A stretch of DNA of 64,000 nt, from contig JAHDLO010000017.1 of the NCBI GenBank assembly GCA_018432235.1, positions 62,001-126,000 on the forward strand, in the 5' to 3' direction. The notes under the pieces are model-generated. The model had not been told where the DNA came from and ran no database searches. It worked only from the letters and a program-made list of their open reading frames with translations. This stretch comes from Clostridiaceae bacterium. GTDB taxonomy: Bacteria > Bacillota > Clostridia > Peptostreptococcales > Natronincolaceae. Shown here piece after piece: positions 17,233 to 25,207 of the stretch (positions are counted from its first letter, which is position 1; every line of letters starts with the position of its first letter). Made by a program: the position numbers and the translations under genes.

Positions 17233-17323
17233 GAGGATTATTTTTGTCAGGTCACAGTTAAAATTTAGGTTAAGTCTGAGCTTTAACTGTGACCTAGTAT
17301 AAGGTATAATCCTCATTTTTTTT
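17233..17323 (+). terminator. Nested long inverted repeat between convergent genes
   Basis: Two stacked palindromes occur here. The outer arms are GAGGATTAT (17233-17241) and ATAATCCTC (17306-17314). The inner perfect 14-bp arms are AGGTCACAGTTAAA (17249-17262) and TTTAACTGTGACCT (17282-17295). The outer right arm is followed by eight T. It probably terminates transcription from the CoA-binding gene; its outer right arm overlaps the stop codon of the convergent gene. Confidence 0.7.
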
Positions 17324-17684
17324 CTTCTTCACCGTCGTTTCCCTTGCAGAATATTTCATACACCCCCATGGCAAATAAAAATACGCCAAACAGCCTTCTA
17401 AGCAGTAAGGAAGGCATTTTTAATGCGATGAAGGAGCCTAGCCAAGCCCCTGCAAGCCCAAAGAGTATTATTGGTATGCTGAGCTTTATTTGTATATTTT
17501 TATTTTTATGATGTATGATCAATGCAATTATTGCAACGGGTATAAAAGATAAGAGGTTTATACTCTGAATGGTTTGCTGCTGCAAATCAGTCAGAAAAAT
17601 TAGTCCTGGAATAAGAATAGTACCGCCACCTATGCCCATGCCCCCTATGATGCCTGATATTAGCCCTAGTAAAAAAAGTATCAT
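17313..17684 (-). CDS. TauE/SafE family membrane protein, half-size (second of pair)
   Basis: A 123-residue membrane protein equal to one half of a TauE/SafE (DUF81) sulfite/anion exporter. It contains GLISGIIGGMGIGGGTILIPGLI, shown by its G-x-x-x-G-x-x-G-x-G-G-G-x-x-x-x-P motif, followed by three further membrane helices and a charged tail. Its start codon overlaps the stop of the partner gene (ATGA), so both halves are translated together. Full-length relatives of about 250 residues carry both halves in one chain. Confidence 0.85.
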   Translation of the reverse strand: MILFLLGLISGIIGGMGIGGGTILIPGLIFLTDLQQQTIQSINLLSFIPVAIIALIIHHKNKNIQIKLSIPIILFGLAGAWLGSFIALKMPSLLLRRLFGVFLFAMGVYEIFCKGNDGEEEKK

Positions 17685-18043
17685 GACAACACCAGTCTAA
17701 TTGCTGCTAATATCATAAATACACCAAATATACGCCTTAAATGCTTAGCCGAAAATTTGCTTAAGGATTTGGAACCGATATAGCTGCCGACAACGCCGCC
17801 GAGGGTGATCTTTAAGGTTGTAGAAAGCTCAGTAAAACCATACCTGTAATATACAATGCTGCTGATCAGGGCGAAGGGAAAAATGATAGAAATGGCGGTG
17901 GCATGGGCTTTATGCTGTCGGACACCAAAAAAGCAGGTTAGGGCAGGGACAACAATGGTACCGCCACCTGCTCCGAACAAGCCATTAATCACACCTGCAG
18001 ATATTCCAACAGCAGCAATCTTCAACCAGTGCTTTGAACTCAT
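17681..18043 (-). CDS. TauE/SafE family membrane protein, half-size (first of pair)
   Basis: The 120-residue partner half of the TauE/SafE exporter. The glycine-rich motif reads GVINGLFGAGGGTIVVPAL, followed by HKAHATAISIIFPFALISS, the conserved T-A-x-x-x-x-x-P segment of the family. Four helices are predicted. AGGTGA precedes the ATG. With the overlapping downstream gene it would form a heterodimeric transporter for a small organic or sulfur anion; the substrate is unknown. Confidence 0.85.
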   Translation of the reverse strand: MSSKHWLKIAAVGISAGVINGLFGAGGGTIVVPALTCFFGVRQHKAHATAISIIFPFALISSIVYYRYGFTELSTTLKITLGGVVGSYIGSKSLSKFSAKHLRRIFGVFMILAAIRLVLS

Positions 18044-18267
18044 AGAAAATTCACCTCATCTAATCATTAGCATTAATTTTAGCCTTAATGGTTAAAACTA
18101 TACCTGTAAATCCTTAGTACAATGATTCCTTCTCGGTTATTTATCATATAAATGTTGAGCGTTTTAATACGACTATACTTTTCAATTAATAAATATACAT
18201 TTATGGATTACATAATGGAAAAATATGATATAATATTCAAATATAAAAATGAAAGGGGATGCATTAG

Positions 18268-19020
18268 ATGTCCTTAACGGTGGAAAAGAAAATAGAAATG
18301 GCAGTGGCTTGGCTTCAACAGCAAGTAAAGGAGTCTGGTACAAAGGGCATTCTTGTGGGGATTTCTGGAGGGATTGACTCAGCAGTTGTTGCTAACTTAA
18401 TTAAGCGAGCCTGCCCTGATAATTCTCTGGGGGTTTTAATACCCATAAGAAGTAATATTAAGGATTTGGAGGACGGCAGAGCTGTAGCAGAAAAAGCCGG
18501 TATAAAGCATATCGAGGTGGATTTAGGAAGTCTTCAGGGACAGCTATTAGATGCAGTTAACCATCAGTTGAAGGCGGCAGCCCTTTATCAGGAAAGCGGG
18601 CTAAGAATAGCAGATGCAAATCTAAGGGCCAGATTGAGAATGAGTACATTATATACCATTGCCAACAATTTGGGGTATTTGGTTGCAGGTACGGATAATG
18701 CTGCCGAGGTATATACGGGCTATTTCACAAAGTATGGTGATGGTGGCGTAGATATCCTGCCAATTTCAACGCTTAAAAAATACGAGGTGTATGAGTGGGC
18801 AAAGGCTTTGGAGGTTCCTCAGCAGATAATCGACAGAGCACCAACTGCAGGACTATGGGAAGGACAGACGGATGAGGCAGAGATGGGTACGACCTATGAG
18901 TTGATAGATGCCTATCTGGAGGGTAAAGATATACCTCAAAAGGATAAAGATATCATTGAAAGATTACATCGAATATCTGAGCATAAGAGAGTGATGCCGC
19001 CTTACCCTGAATATAAGTAA
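18268..19020 (+). CDS. nadE: NAD synthetase, ammonia-dependent
   Basis: The 250-residue NadE amidates nicotinic acid adenine dinucleotide to NAD+ with ATP and ammonia. The PP-loop SGGIDSA is at residues 33-39. Further family segments are LRARLRMSTLYTIAN, GTDNAAEVYTGYFTKYGDGG (key G-T-x-N-x-x-E, G-Y-x-T-K-x-G-D) and APTAGLWEGQTDE. It has no glutaminase domain, so free ammonia is the nitrogen donor. Monocistronic, with AAAGGGG as the ribosome binding site. Confidence 0.95.
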   Translation: MSLTVEKKIEMAVAWLQQQVKESGTKGILVGISGGIDSAVVANLIKRACPDNSLGVLIPIRSNIKDLEDGRAVAEKAGIKHIEVDLGSLQGQLLDAVNHQLKAAALYQESGLRIADANLRARLRMSTLYTIANNLGYLVAGTDNAAEVYTGYFTKYGDGGVDILPISTLKKYEVYEWAKALEVPQQIIDRAPTAGLWEGQTDEAEMGTTYELIDAYLEGKDIPQKDKDIIERLHRISEHKRVMPPYPEYK

Positions 19021-19072
19021 TTGCAGTATTGAATGATCTATGCTAAAATATATATGCAATTTTTACTCCCGT

Positions 19073-19102
19073 GCCTGGTGAATTATTTGATAATTCCCAG
19101 GC
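19073..19102 (+). terminator. Hairpin downstream of nadE
   Basis: The 13-bp stem GCCTGG-t-GAATTAT / ATAATTC-CCAGGC has one bulged T and a TTG loop. No T tract follows, so it may be a factor-independent stop of low efficiency or an mRNA end-protecting hairpin. Confidence 0.4.
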
Positions 19103-19144
19103 ATATGAGGGTTAAGGGAGCATTCTACTTAAGGAGAGGATTTT

Positions 19145-19867
19145 ATGGGACGTATCGGTAATATTATCGATAGAAAAGGTAAGCAGGACGCGAAAAAGGC
19201 TAAAATTTACACAAAGCTGGCAAGGCTTATAACAGTTGCAGCTAGAGAAGGCGGTGGAGATCCTGTATACAATGCAAACCTAAAGAACGCTATAGATAAG
19301 GCGAAGGCACAAAATATGCCTAATGATAATATAGACCGTGCAATTAAGAAGGGGACAGGAGAGCTAGGTGGCAACGCCTTTGAAACCATAACTTACGAAG
19401 GGTATGGTCCAAATGGCGTAGCAGTAATTGTAGAGGCACTTTCTGATAACAGAAATCGAACAGCAGGAGATGTCCGATATGCCTTTGATAAAAATGGCGG
19501 TAACTTAGGAACCTCAGGCTGTGTATCCTTTATGTTTGACAGAAAGGGTCAAATGGTTATCGAAAAGACGGATGCTATAGATGAAGACGAAATAACAATG
19601 GCGGCTATTGAGGCCGGGGCAGAGGACTTCGTTGTAGAGGAGGAGGCCTATGTCGTGATAACTTCACCGGAGGATTTTTCAAGCGTTAAGGATGCTTTAT
19701 TAGAGGCTGGCTATGAATTCTTCAGTGCAGACATCGTCTACATCCCACAAACCTCAGTCGCATTGACCAATGCAGACGACATCAAAAAGATGAAGCGTAT
19801 GATTGACACGCTGGAGGATTTTGACGATGTGCAAGAGGTTCATCACAATTGGGATGAGGTAGAATAG
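19145..19867 (+). CDS. yebC: YebC/PmpR family transcriptional or translational regulator
   Basis: The 240-residue three-domain YebC/TACO1-type protein carries the family opening [26 protein letters not shown] (key K-x-x-K-D-A-K-x-x-x-x-x-x-K) and later [17 protein letters not shown] and FDRKGQM. Family members bind DNA as regulators or promote translation through polyproline stretches. The start ATG follows AGGAGAGG. The following 270 nt lacks an intact gene but has notable inverted repeats. Confidence 0.95.
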   Translation: MGRIGNIIDRKGKQDAKKAKIYTKLARLITVAAREGGGDPVYNANLKNAIDKAKAQNMPNDNIDRAIKKGTGELGGNAFETITYEGYGPNGVAVIVEALSDNRNRTAGDVRYAFDKNGGNLGTSGCVSFMFDRKGQMVIEKTDAIDEDEITMAAIEAGAEDFVVEEEAYVVITSPEDFSSVKDALLEAGYEFFSADIVYIPQTSVALTNADDIKKMKRMIDTLEDFDDVQEVHHNWDEVE

Positions 19868-19912
19868 GTTGAAATCTTAACATATGTAGCGTTAAATTAG
19901 CAAGTGGATAAT

Positions 19913-19993
19913 GGTGTACATCCAAAATTCAATTGAGTAATGGTATATAAAGCTGATTACTTCGTTGAATTATGGGTGTACAGCTTGTACACC
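19913..19993. repeat. Overlapping inverted repeats with three GGTGTACA boxes
   Basis: GGTGTACA occurs at 19913-19920, again at about 19975-19982, and inverted (TGTACACC) at 19986-19993. The arms 19916-19942 and 19955-19981 pair over 27 nt with 21 matches. The last two boxes form a perfect 7-bp hairpin (GGTGTAC-AGCTT-GTACACC). The two structures share a strand and exclude each other. They could be operators or a transcript switch downstream of yebC. Confidence 0.55.
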
Positions 19994-20043
19994 TTCTTAT
20001 GTGAATGTTTATGATATAAATATTCTATTAGGAGGGTATTTTT

Positions 20044-20082
20044 ATGATAAAAATTGGTAAATTTGCCCCATTTATTGCATAA
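20044..20082 (+). pseudogene. 12-codon mini-ORF with strong ribosome binding site (leader peptide or decayed gene)
   Basis: TTAGGAGGGT precedes an ATG that encodes MIKIGKFAPFIA and then stops. The start looks like the first residues of a MerR-type regulator but breaks off, and no continuing homology is visible in other frames. It is either a leader peptide for the exonuclease gene or the stump of a lost gene. Confidence 0.3.
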
Positions 20083-20214
20083 TAGTTTATAATAATAAAT
20101 AGAAGAGAATCAAATGGATTTTCCTTAATAAACAAGATAATGGCAATTGCTTTTATAATATATATCATAAATAATGAAAATAATAATATAGCATTACTAA
20201 AACAAAGATTGTGG

Positions 20215-20865
20215 GTGAAGCGTTTGAAGTATATAATATTTGATTTGGAGTTTAACGCACCATATAAGATAGATAGAAGGACTAAGCAGCTGAAGAGAGG
20301 AAACACTAATCCCCTTTGTCCACAGGAAATTATTGAAATAGGTGCTGTAAAGGTAAACACAGATATGGAGATAGAGAGTGTCTTTCAGCAGTTTGTCAAA
20401 CCCACGTTGTATTTAAAGCTCCACCCAAAGGTTAAAAGTAAGACTCATATTACCCTGGAGGACATCGAGGGTGGCACTCCTATTCAGGAGGCAATCGCCC
20501 TTTTTAGAGAATGGATTGCTGAGAATGAGGAATACATATTATGCTCATGGGGTGCAGATGATATTAATGAATTGAAGCGAAATTGCGGCTATTTTAAAAT
20601 TGATACCCAGTGGATTAAGTCATTTAAAGACATACAAAGGAGCACGATGAAATATTTAGGTCTGCCGATGGGACAACAGCTAGGATTAAAAAAGGCCCTT
20701 GAAATTTTTGAGATTACATTGGATAATAAGCTGCATAAGGCCCTTAATGATGCTGAATACACTGCTAAAATTCTAAGAATTATTAGCTCTAACGATATGA
20801 ATCAAGCGTTGGAGACCGAAGAAAAAATAGAAATGGGGAGTGAAGCTGTCAATGAAGATAACTAA
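20215..20865 (+). CDS. DEDDh-type 3'-5' exonuclease domain protein
   Basis: A 216-residue exonuclease of the RNase T/KapD-like group. Exo I is IFDLEFN (Asp and Glu), Exo II is in CSWGADDINELKR, and Exo III is HKALNDAEYTAKI with catalytic His and Asp, giving the DEDDh set. Substrate unknown; relatives act on RNA ends or as sporulation inhibitors (KapD). The GTG at 20215 or TTG at 20224 places the first motif near the N terminus. The frame is open further up to an ATG at 20140, but no ribosome binding site supports that start. The next gene overlaps its 3' end. Confidence 0.8.
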   Translation: MKRLKYIIFDLEFNAPYKIDRRTKQLKRGNTNPLCPQEIIEIGAVKVNTDMEIESVFQQFVKPTLYLKLHPKVKSKTHITLEDIEGGTPIQEAIALFREWIAENEEYILCSWGADDINELKRNCGYFKIDTQWIKSFKDIQRSTMKYLGLPMGQQLGLKKALEIFEITLDNKLHKALNDAEYTAKILRIISSNDMNQALETEEKIEMGSEAVNEDN

Positions 20866-21118
20866 TGTTAAGGAGGTTCATTATAACTACGGTCTAATAG
20901 ATGTCATTTTAGATGTTGAGTTTGAGGATAATATTGCCTATCGATGGGAGCTGGTAGAGCCTGAAATACAAGCCGTATATAGACAATTTGGGGACTATAG
21001 GCTTGATTATCTGGAGCTTTTGGATAGTGGAATGAATGTCCATGGATTTGAATTCACAGACGAGGAAAAGAGAGAGATTGTAGATTTTATTGAGCGTAAG
21101 GTTATTGCTAAGCACTAA
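20852..21118 (+). CDS. Small conserved-looking protein of unknown function
   Basis: An 88-residue acidic protein whose start overlaps the end of the exonuclease gene, so the two are translationally linked. ATG 20852 lies 11 nt after GGGGAG; a GTG at 20840 overlaps that site. The sequence contains ITNVKEVHYNYGLIDVILDVEF and ends in a helix EEKREIVDFIERKV. No known motif, membrane segment or signal peptide. A terminator follows. Family not recognised. Confidence 0.65.
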   Translation: MKITNVKEVHYNYGLIDVILDVEFEDNIAYRWELVEPEIQAVYRQFGDYRLDYLELLDSGMNVHGFEFTDEEKREIVDFIERKVIAKH

Positions 21119-21132
21119 GCATAAAGAATCCC

Positions 21133-21160
21133 AGCTTGCCGTTATTGGTAAGCTTTTTTT
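21133..21160 (+). terminator. Terminator after the exonuclease operon
   Basis: The 8-bp stem AGCTTGCC/GGTAAGCT (one G-U pair) has a 6-nt loop and is followed by TTTTTTT. It lies just upstream of the -24/-12 promoter. Confidence 0.8.
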
Positions 21161-21172
21161 GATCTCATCTTC

Positions 21173-21190
21173 TTGGCATAAGAATTGCAC
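21173..21190 (+). promoter_or_regulatory. Sigma-54 (-24/-12) promoter
   Basis: TTGGCATAAGAATTGCAC has the invariant GG (21175-21176) and GC (21187-21188) separated by exactly 10 nt, and matches the TGGCAC...TTGCA consensus at nearly every position. It is intergenic, directly after a terminator and 44 nt before the GTG of the LDCC gene. A sigma-54-dependent activator is encoded 1.9 kb downstream. Confidence 0.8.
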
Positions 21191-21233
21191 AATATATGAG
21201 CAAGGTAGAAATAAATAAAAGGAGATGAGGGTC

Positions 21234-21359
21234 GTGAAGGCGTGGTTCAAGAGGCTCCTCAAGGCGATTGAGGAATCTAATAAAAATAGCTTCAGTTCCC
21301 AAAGGCTTGACTGCTGTGATATGAAAAAGCTTCAAGTAAAGAAGGCGCCCAAGAAATAA
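21234..21359 (+). CDS. LDCC-motif putative metal-binding mini-protein
   Basis: The 41-residue frame starts at GTG 21234, 9 nt after AAAGGAG. It begins VKAWFKRLLKAIEESNK and contains RLDCCDMKK at residues 24-32, the signature of the small LDCC-motif putative metal-binding proteins of Clostridia. The rest is basic. The two adjacent cysteines may hold a metal or form a redox site, but the biology is unknown. It is the first gene after a sigma-54 promoter, which suggests induction by the regulator at 23084. Confidence 0.75.
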   Translation: MKAWFKRLLKAIEESNKNSFSSQRLDCCDMKKLQVKKAPKK

Positions 21360-21666
21360 AAAGAGAGGCTTTGTGCAGCATCCTTGTTGGCCATATTTAC
21401 TGTGGCATTTGCTACAGTAAATGTGGTTTTTAACGCATAGACTATGGAAAATCTCAAGGCTTTCAGCATAAAATGAATAAAGGCACTAGATATGCCAATA
21501 TTAGTATGTGTTGCACTATTTATGATAATATATATAGTATTAATACATTCCAATAAATTCAGCATAAAGTGTGATGAAGGCTCATCATTAGGGGTATGCC
21601 TGGATGCCATAGGGCAATGCATCATCATTGAAGATATTGTCCTATTGTGGTGCTAAAAGAAAATAG
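21360..21666. other. Intergenic stretch without a supported gene
   Basis: There is no ribosome binding site followed by a credible frame on the plus strand. An inverted repeat TTTACTGT (21396-21403) / ACAGTAAA (21414-21421) is present. An antisense frame of about 98 codons on the minus strand has no recognisable features. Confidence 0.4.
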
Positions 21667-21675
21667 GTGATTAAT

Positions 21676-23058
21676 TTGAGCGAAAAGAAAATTTCATCAG
21701 GTATTGTCATAGGGCTTATCATCATTATAACCCTTCTTCATTATACAACCGGGTCGGTTGGATGGCCGCTGCATGATTTTTATCGCAGGCTGTATTATCT
21801 GCCCATAATTATTGCAGCCTTCAGGTTCAGAATGAAGGGAGGCTTTTTTGCATCTCTTGCTGTTGTGCTTTTATATTCGCCCCATATGCTTTTTTATTTT
21901 GGTAGGATAAATTTAGAGGTCCTCAATCAACTTTTTGAGGCAGGCATGTTCGTGGTGGTTGGCATGATAACTGGCATTTTGGTGGAGGGTGATTATAGGA
22001 AAAGAATGCTTTTGGAAATGAAAATATCCGAATTAGCAGATATGGAAAACTACACCCATAATGTTTTAGACAGCATAGATAGTGGCATATTATCTATAGA
22101 CAGTAATAATAAGATTACGACAATCAATAAAAAGGCAATTAATTTATTTGAAACCAGTGAAAATGCTATGAATTTTCTGGGAAATGCAGAGCTTCAGTTG
22201 ATGGCAGAGGAAGTGTTGAAGGGTAAAAGGATGAGCTATAGCAGGGAATATATGTATAATACTGGAGAAAAGGTTGTTGATCTGTTTGTTCTGCTGCATC
22301 CCCTGCGAAATATTGATGGTATAATTGAGGGTGCTGTTGTGGTAATAAGGGATATTACAGGATTAAAGCAGCTACAGGAGCAATTGAGAAGAAGTGAGGG
22401 ACTTTCTGCCATCGGTCAGATGGCCTCCAGTGTAGCCCATGAAATTAGAAATCCTTTAGGCATTATTAAGACAATCAGTCAGACCATCGGAAGAGATATC
22501 AAGGATACGGAGCTTAAGGAGGGTCTGACCATTATCAATGATGAGATAAATCGTGCAAATAAGGTAATTAAGGAGCTGTTGGATTTTGCTAAGCCCTATA
22601 GCTATATGATAGAAAGATTAAGCATTAGAGAATTACTGTCGGAGGTAGTGAATATCGTCAGCAGATCTCAGGATCGAAATCTATATCATATTTCCTTAAC
22701 AGCACCTGAAGACTATTGCATAGAAGGCGACATAGATAAGCTTAAGCAGGCCTTTTTGAATATTATATTAAATGGCCTGCAAGCCATGAAAAATGGTGGG
22801 AATTTGTCAATAGCGCTTTCGTCGGATGCTAATGGTTTGGCGGCTATAGACTTCAAGGACGATGGAGAAGGTATTTCCAAGGAAATACAAAAAAAAATCT
22901 TCGATCCTTTTTATACAACAAAGGCAGCAGGCACAGGCCTTGGTTTATCAATAACCTATAGAATCGTTGAGGAGCACAGGGGTAAAATAGAAATCGAAAG
23001 TGAAGTTAATCAAGGAACGACAATAAAGGTACTTTTACCTATCTGTATCGAGGCATAA
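21676..23058 (+). CDS. Membrane sensor histidine kinase (NtrB/AtoS-like)
   Basis: A 460-residue sensor kinase. N-terminal hydrophobic segments between about 10 and 105 form an integral membrane sensor region without a large extracytoplasmic loop. A PAS domain follows at about 125-230 (NVLDSIDSGILSIDSNNKI). The HisKA H-box is SVAHEIRNPLG, with His at about 255, then the N, G1 (DDGEGIS), F and G2 (GTGLGLSI) boxes of the HATPase. TTG 21676 lies 5 nt after AGGTGA; a GTG at 21667 is also possible. It pairs with the sigma-54 activator 25 nt downstream. The signal is unknown. Confidence 0.9.
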   Translation: MSEKKISSGIVIGLIIIITLLHYTTGSVGWPLHDFYRRLYYLPIIIAAFRFRMKGGFFASLAVVLLYSPHMLFYFGRINLEVLNQLFEAGMFVVVGMITGILVEGDYRKRMLLEMKISELADMENYTHNVLDSIDSGILSIDSNNKITTINKKAINLFETSENAMNFLGNAELQLMAEEVLKGKRMSYSREYMYNTGEKVVDLFVLLHPLRNIDGIIEGAVVVIRDITGLKQLQEQLRRSEGLSAIGQMASSVAHEIRNPLGIIKTISQTIGRDIKDTELKEGLTIINDEINRANKVIKELLDFAKPYSYMIERLSIRELLSEVVNIVSRSQDRNLYHISLTAPEDYCIEGDIDKLKQAFLNIILNGLQAMKNGGNLSIALSSDANGLAAIDFKDDGEGISKEIQKKIFDPFYTTKAAGTGLGLSITYRIVEEHRGKIEIESEVNQGTTIKVLLPICIEA

Positions 23059-23083
23059 TTGATAAGTATTGGGAGGATTTCTT

Positions 23084-24439
23084 ATGCATAAGAGAATACT
23101 TGTGGCGGATGATGAACGGAATATGAGATGGGCCATAAATAGAGCTCTGGAGGGCGAGGATTATATTATTCTGGAGGCCGCAACAGGGCTTGAAGCCCTA
23201 GAGCATTATAGGGAAAAAGAGCCTCATTTAGTGATTATGGATCTGAAAATGCCGGATATGGACGGAATTTCAGCACTTACCAAAATGAAGGAGATAAAGG
23301 ATACTACACCAATTATAATGATAACTGCCCATGGAACAGTTGAAAGTGCGATTGAGGCAATGAAGCTAGGGGCTATGGATTACATATCAAAGCCCTTTGA
23401 TATAGAAGAGCTTATGATTACAATTGAGAAGGCACTGGGTTATGGCGAGCTGAAGGAGGAGGTATGCTACCTTAGAGAGGAGCTTGGAAAAAGCTTAGGG
23501 AAGCCAATTATCGGCAAAAGTCAGGGATTGCAGAATACATTGGAAACCGTCAACAGGGTAGCGAAAACCAATGCCTCGGTCTTGATCTTAGGTGAGAGCG
23601 GAACAGGTAAGGAGCTAATAGCCAATGCCATACACTATAATAGTGGCAGAAGGAATAAACCCTATATTAAAATTAATTGCGGGGCGATACCGGAAAACCT
23701 ATTAGAAAGCGAGCTGTTTGGATATGAAAAGGGTGCCTTTACAGGAGCAGCCTCAAGAAAAGTAGGTAGAATAGAACGCGCTAATGGCGGGACCCTTTTT
23801 TTAGATGAGGTTGGAGAGCTACCATTCCAGCTTCAGGTTAAGCTATTGAGAATTCTTCAGGAAAGAGAGATAGACAGGATAGGAGGAACAGAGCCTATAA
23901 AGGTGGATGTCAGGATTATTGCAGCCACTAATAGAGATTTATTGACTATGGTGGAGGAAGGTACCTTCAGAGAGGATTTATACTACAGATTAAATGTCAT
24001 TCCTATCAAAATGCCACCCCTGAGGGAGCGGAAGGAGGACATTCCGATACTGGTGAATCATTTTTTAAGCTTTTATTGCAACGAAATTGGCAGAGGGCGG
24101 ATAAGTCTTCAGAAGGATGCTATGGATAAGCTGGTTGAATACCCATGGCGGGGTAATATTCGAGAGCTTGAAAATGTCATCGAAAGGATGGTTATATTAT
24201 CCGATGAAGAGGTAATCAGGTCCTGTAATCTACCGAGAGAGCTTTTGCTAAAAGAGGAAATAAACAATAGCTATCAACTGCCGGAGGAAGGAATAAAGCT
24301 TGAAGAGCTGGAAAGAGACCTGCTAATTCAAGCACTTCAGCGAACTGAGCATAATCAAACTAAGGCGGCTAAATTACTTGGAATCAGCAGGCATACTTTG
24401 ATTTACAGAATGGAAAAGTTTGGCCTAAATAAGCTATAA
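23084..24439 (+). CDS. Sigma-54-dependent response regulator (NtrC family)
   Basis: A 451-residue activator with a receiver domain (1-120, phosphoacceptor D53 in MDLKMPD, acidic pair DD at 9-10). The AAA+ domain spans about 140-380 with GESGTGKE (Walker A), the sigma-54 contact loop GAFTGA and Walker B LFLDEVGEL. A Fis-type helix-turn-helix at the end reads NQTKAAKLLGISRHTLIYRM. ATG 23084 follows GGGAGGA; a TTG at 23069 would read through that site. It likely acts at the -24/-12 promoter at 21173 and perhaps at remote targets. Confidence 0.95.
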   Translation: MHKRILVADDERNMRWAINRALEGEDYIILEAATGLEALEHYREKEPHLVIMDLKMPDMDGISALTKMKEIKDTTPIIMITAHGTVESAIEAMKLGAMDYISKPFDIEELMITIEKALGYGELKEEVCYLREELGKSLGKPIIGKSQGLQNTLETVNRVAKTNASVLILGESGTGKELIANAIHYNSGRRNKPYIKINCGAIPENLLESELFGYEKGAFTGAASRKVGRIERANGGTLFLDEVGELPFQLQVKLLRILQEREIDRIGGTEPIKVDVRIIAATNRDLLTMVEEGTFREDLYYRLNVIPIKMPPLRERKEDIPILVNHFLSFYCNEIGRGRISLQKDAMDKLVEYPWRGNIRELENVIERMVILSDEEVIRSCNLPRELLLKEEINNSYQLPEEGIKLEELERDLLIQALQRTEHNQTKAAKLLGISRHTLIYRMEKFGLNKL

Positions 24440-24489
24440 TATAATGGCAGCATGATTTATTAATAACGCAATTTTAAGGAGGAGTATAT

Positions 24490-24933
24490 ATGAAGGTAGT
24501 TGTCGAAAGCTTTACAATGGATCATACAAAGGTGAAGGCACCCTTTGTAAGGAAATGCGGAACCATCACGACACCTAAAGGAGATATAATATCAAAATTT
24601 GATTTAAGATTTACTCAGCCTAATCTCGAAGCTATGCCCACAGGTGCAATACATGCTTTGGAGCACTTGATGGCCGGCTTTATCAGAGAAGAGCTGGAGG
24701 ACGTCGTTGATCTTTCACCCATGGGCTGTAGAACAGGCTTTTATCTAATAAAAATTGGAGATAATACGATAGAAGAAATTGAGGGGGCACTGATAAACGT
24801 CTTGATGAAGGTAATAGATGCTACTGAAATACCCGCTTTAAATCCTGTTCAATGTGGAAATTATCGTGATATGTCATTGTTTGGTGCAAAGGAGTATGCA
24901 CGAGAGGTTCTGGAAAAGCTTCAAATAAAATAG
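24490..24933 (+). CDS. luxS: S-ribosylhomocysteine lyase (LuxS)
   Basis: The 147-residue LuxS cleaves S-ribosylhomocysteine to homocysteine and the AI-2 precursor, recycling methyl-cycle by-products. The metal ligands His55 and His59 in HALEHLMAG and Cys122 in VQCGNYRDM are present, as is the catalytic Cys80 in PMGCRTGF. The length is slightly short but complete. AAGGAGGAG precedes the ATG. It lies just after the sigma-54 activator gene but has its own gap of 50 nt and a terminator after it. Confidence 0.97.
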   Translation: MKVVVESFTMDHTKVKAPFVRKCGTITTPKGDIISKFDLRFTQPNLEAMPTGAIHALEHLMAGFIREELEDVVDLSPMGCRTGFYLIKIGDNTIEEIEGALINVLMKVIDATEIPALNPVQCGNYRDMSLFGAKEYAREVLEKLQIK

Positions 24934-24940
24934 CATGCAG

Positions 24941-24970
24941 ATACCGACAAATAAACTGTCGGTATTTTTT
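24941..24970 (+). terminator. Terminator after luxS
   Basis: A perfect 9-bp stem ATACCGACA/TGTCGGTAT with a 7-nt loop is followed by TTTTT. The gap 24971-25207 to the next gene is very AT-rich and shows no gene. Confidence 0.9.
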
Positions 24971-25207
24971 ATATTACTCCAATTAAGGTAATGGTATGAT
25001 CAAAATTAGCAGTGTATTAAATAATGTAGAACTAAAAAGAAATTTCAAAAAATAAAGATAAATGCCTGTATTTATGCGTCTTATTTCTATAATCACATAT
25101 TATATAGTAGAAAAATGCCACCACATTTTGATAAATTTGCACAAATAGGAAGGTATTTTGAAAAAAATATCGAATTGTTATAGCATAACAAATGATATTA
25201 GGTGGTG

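Noticed and set aside
21332..21628. 98-codon minus-strand frame between the LDCC gene and the sensor kinase
   Set aside because: It overlaps the LDCC gene and has no ribosome binding site, domain or sensible composition. Probably chance in AT-rich DNA.
24440..24489. Sigma-54 promoter before luxS (TGGCAGCATGATTTATT)
   Set aside because: It has the GG but no GC at the required 10-nt distance.
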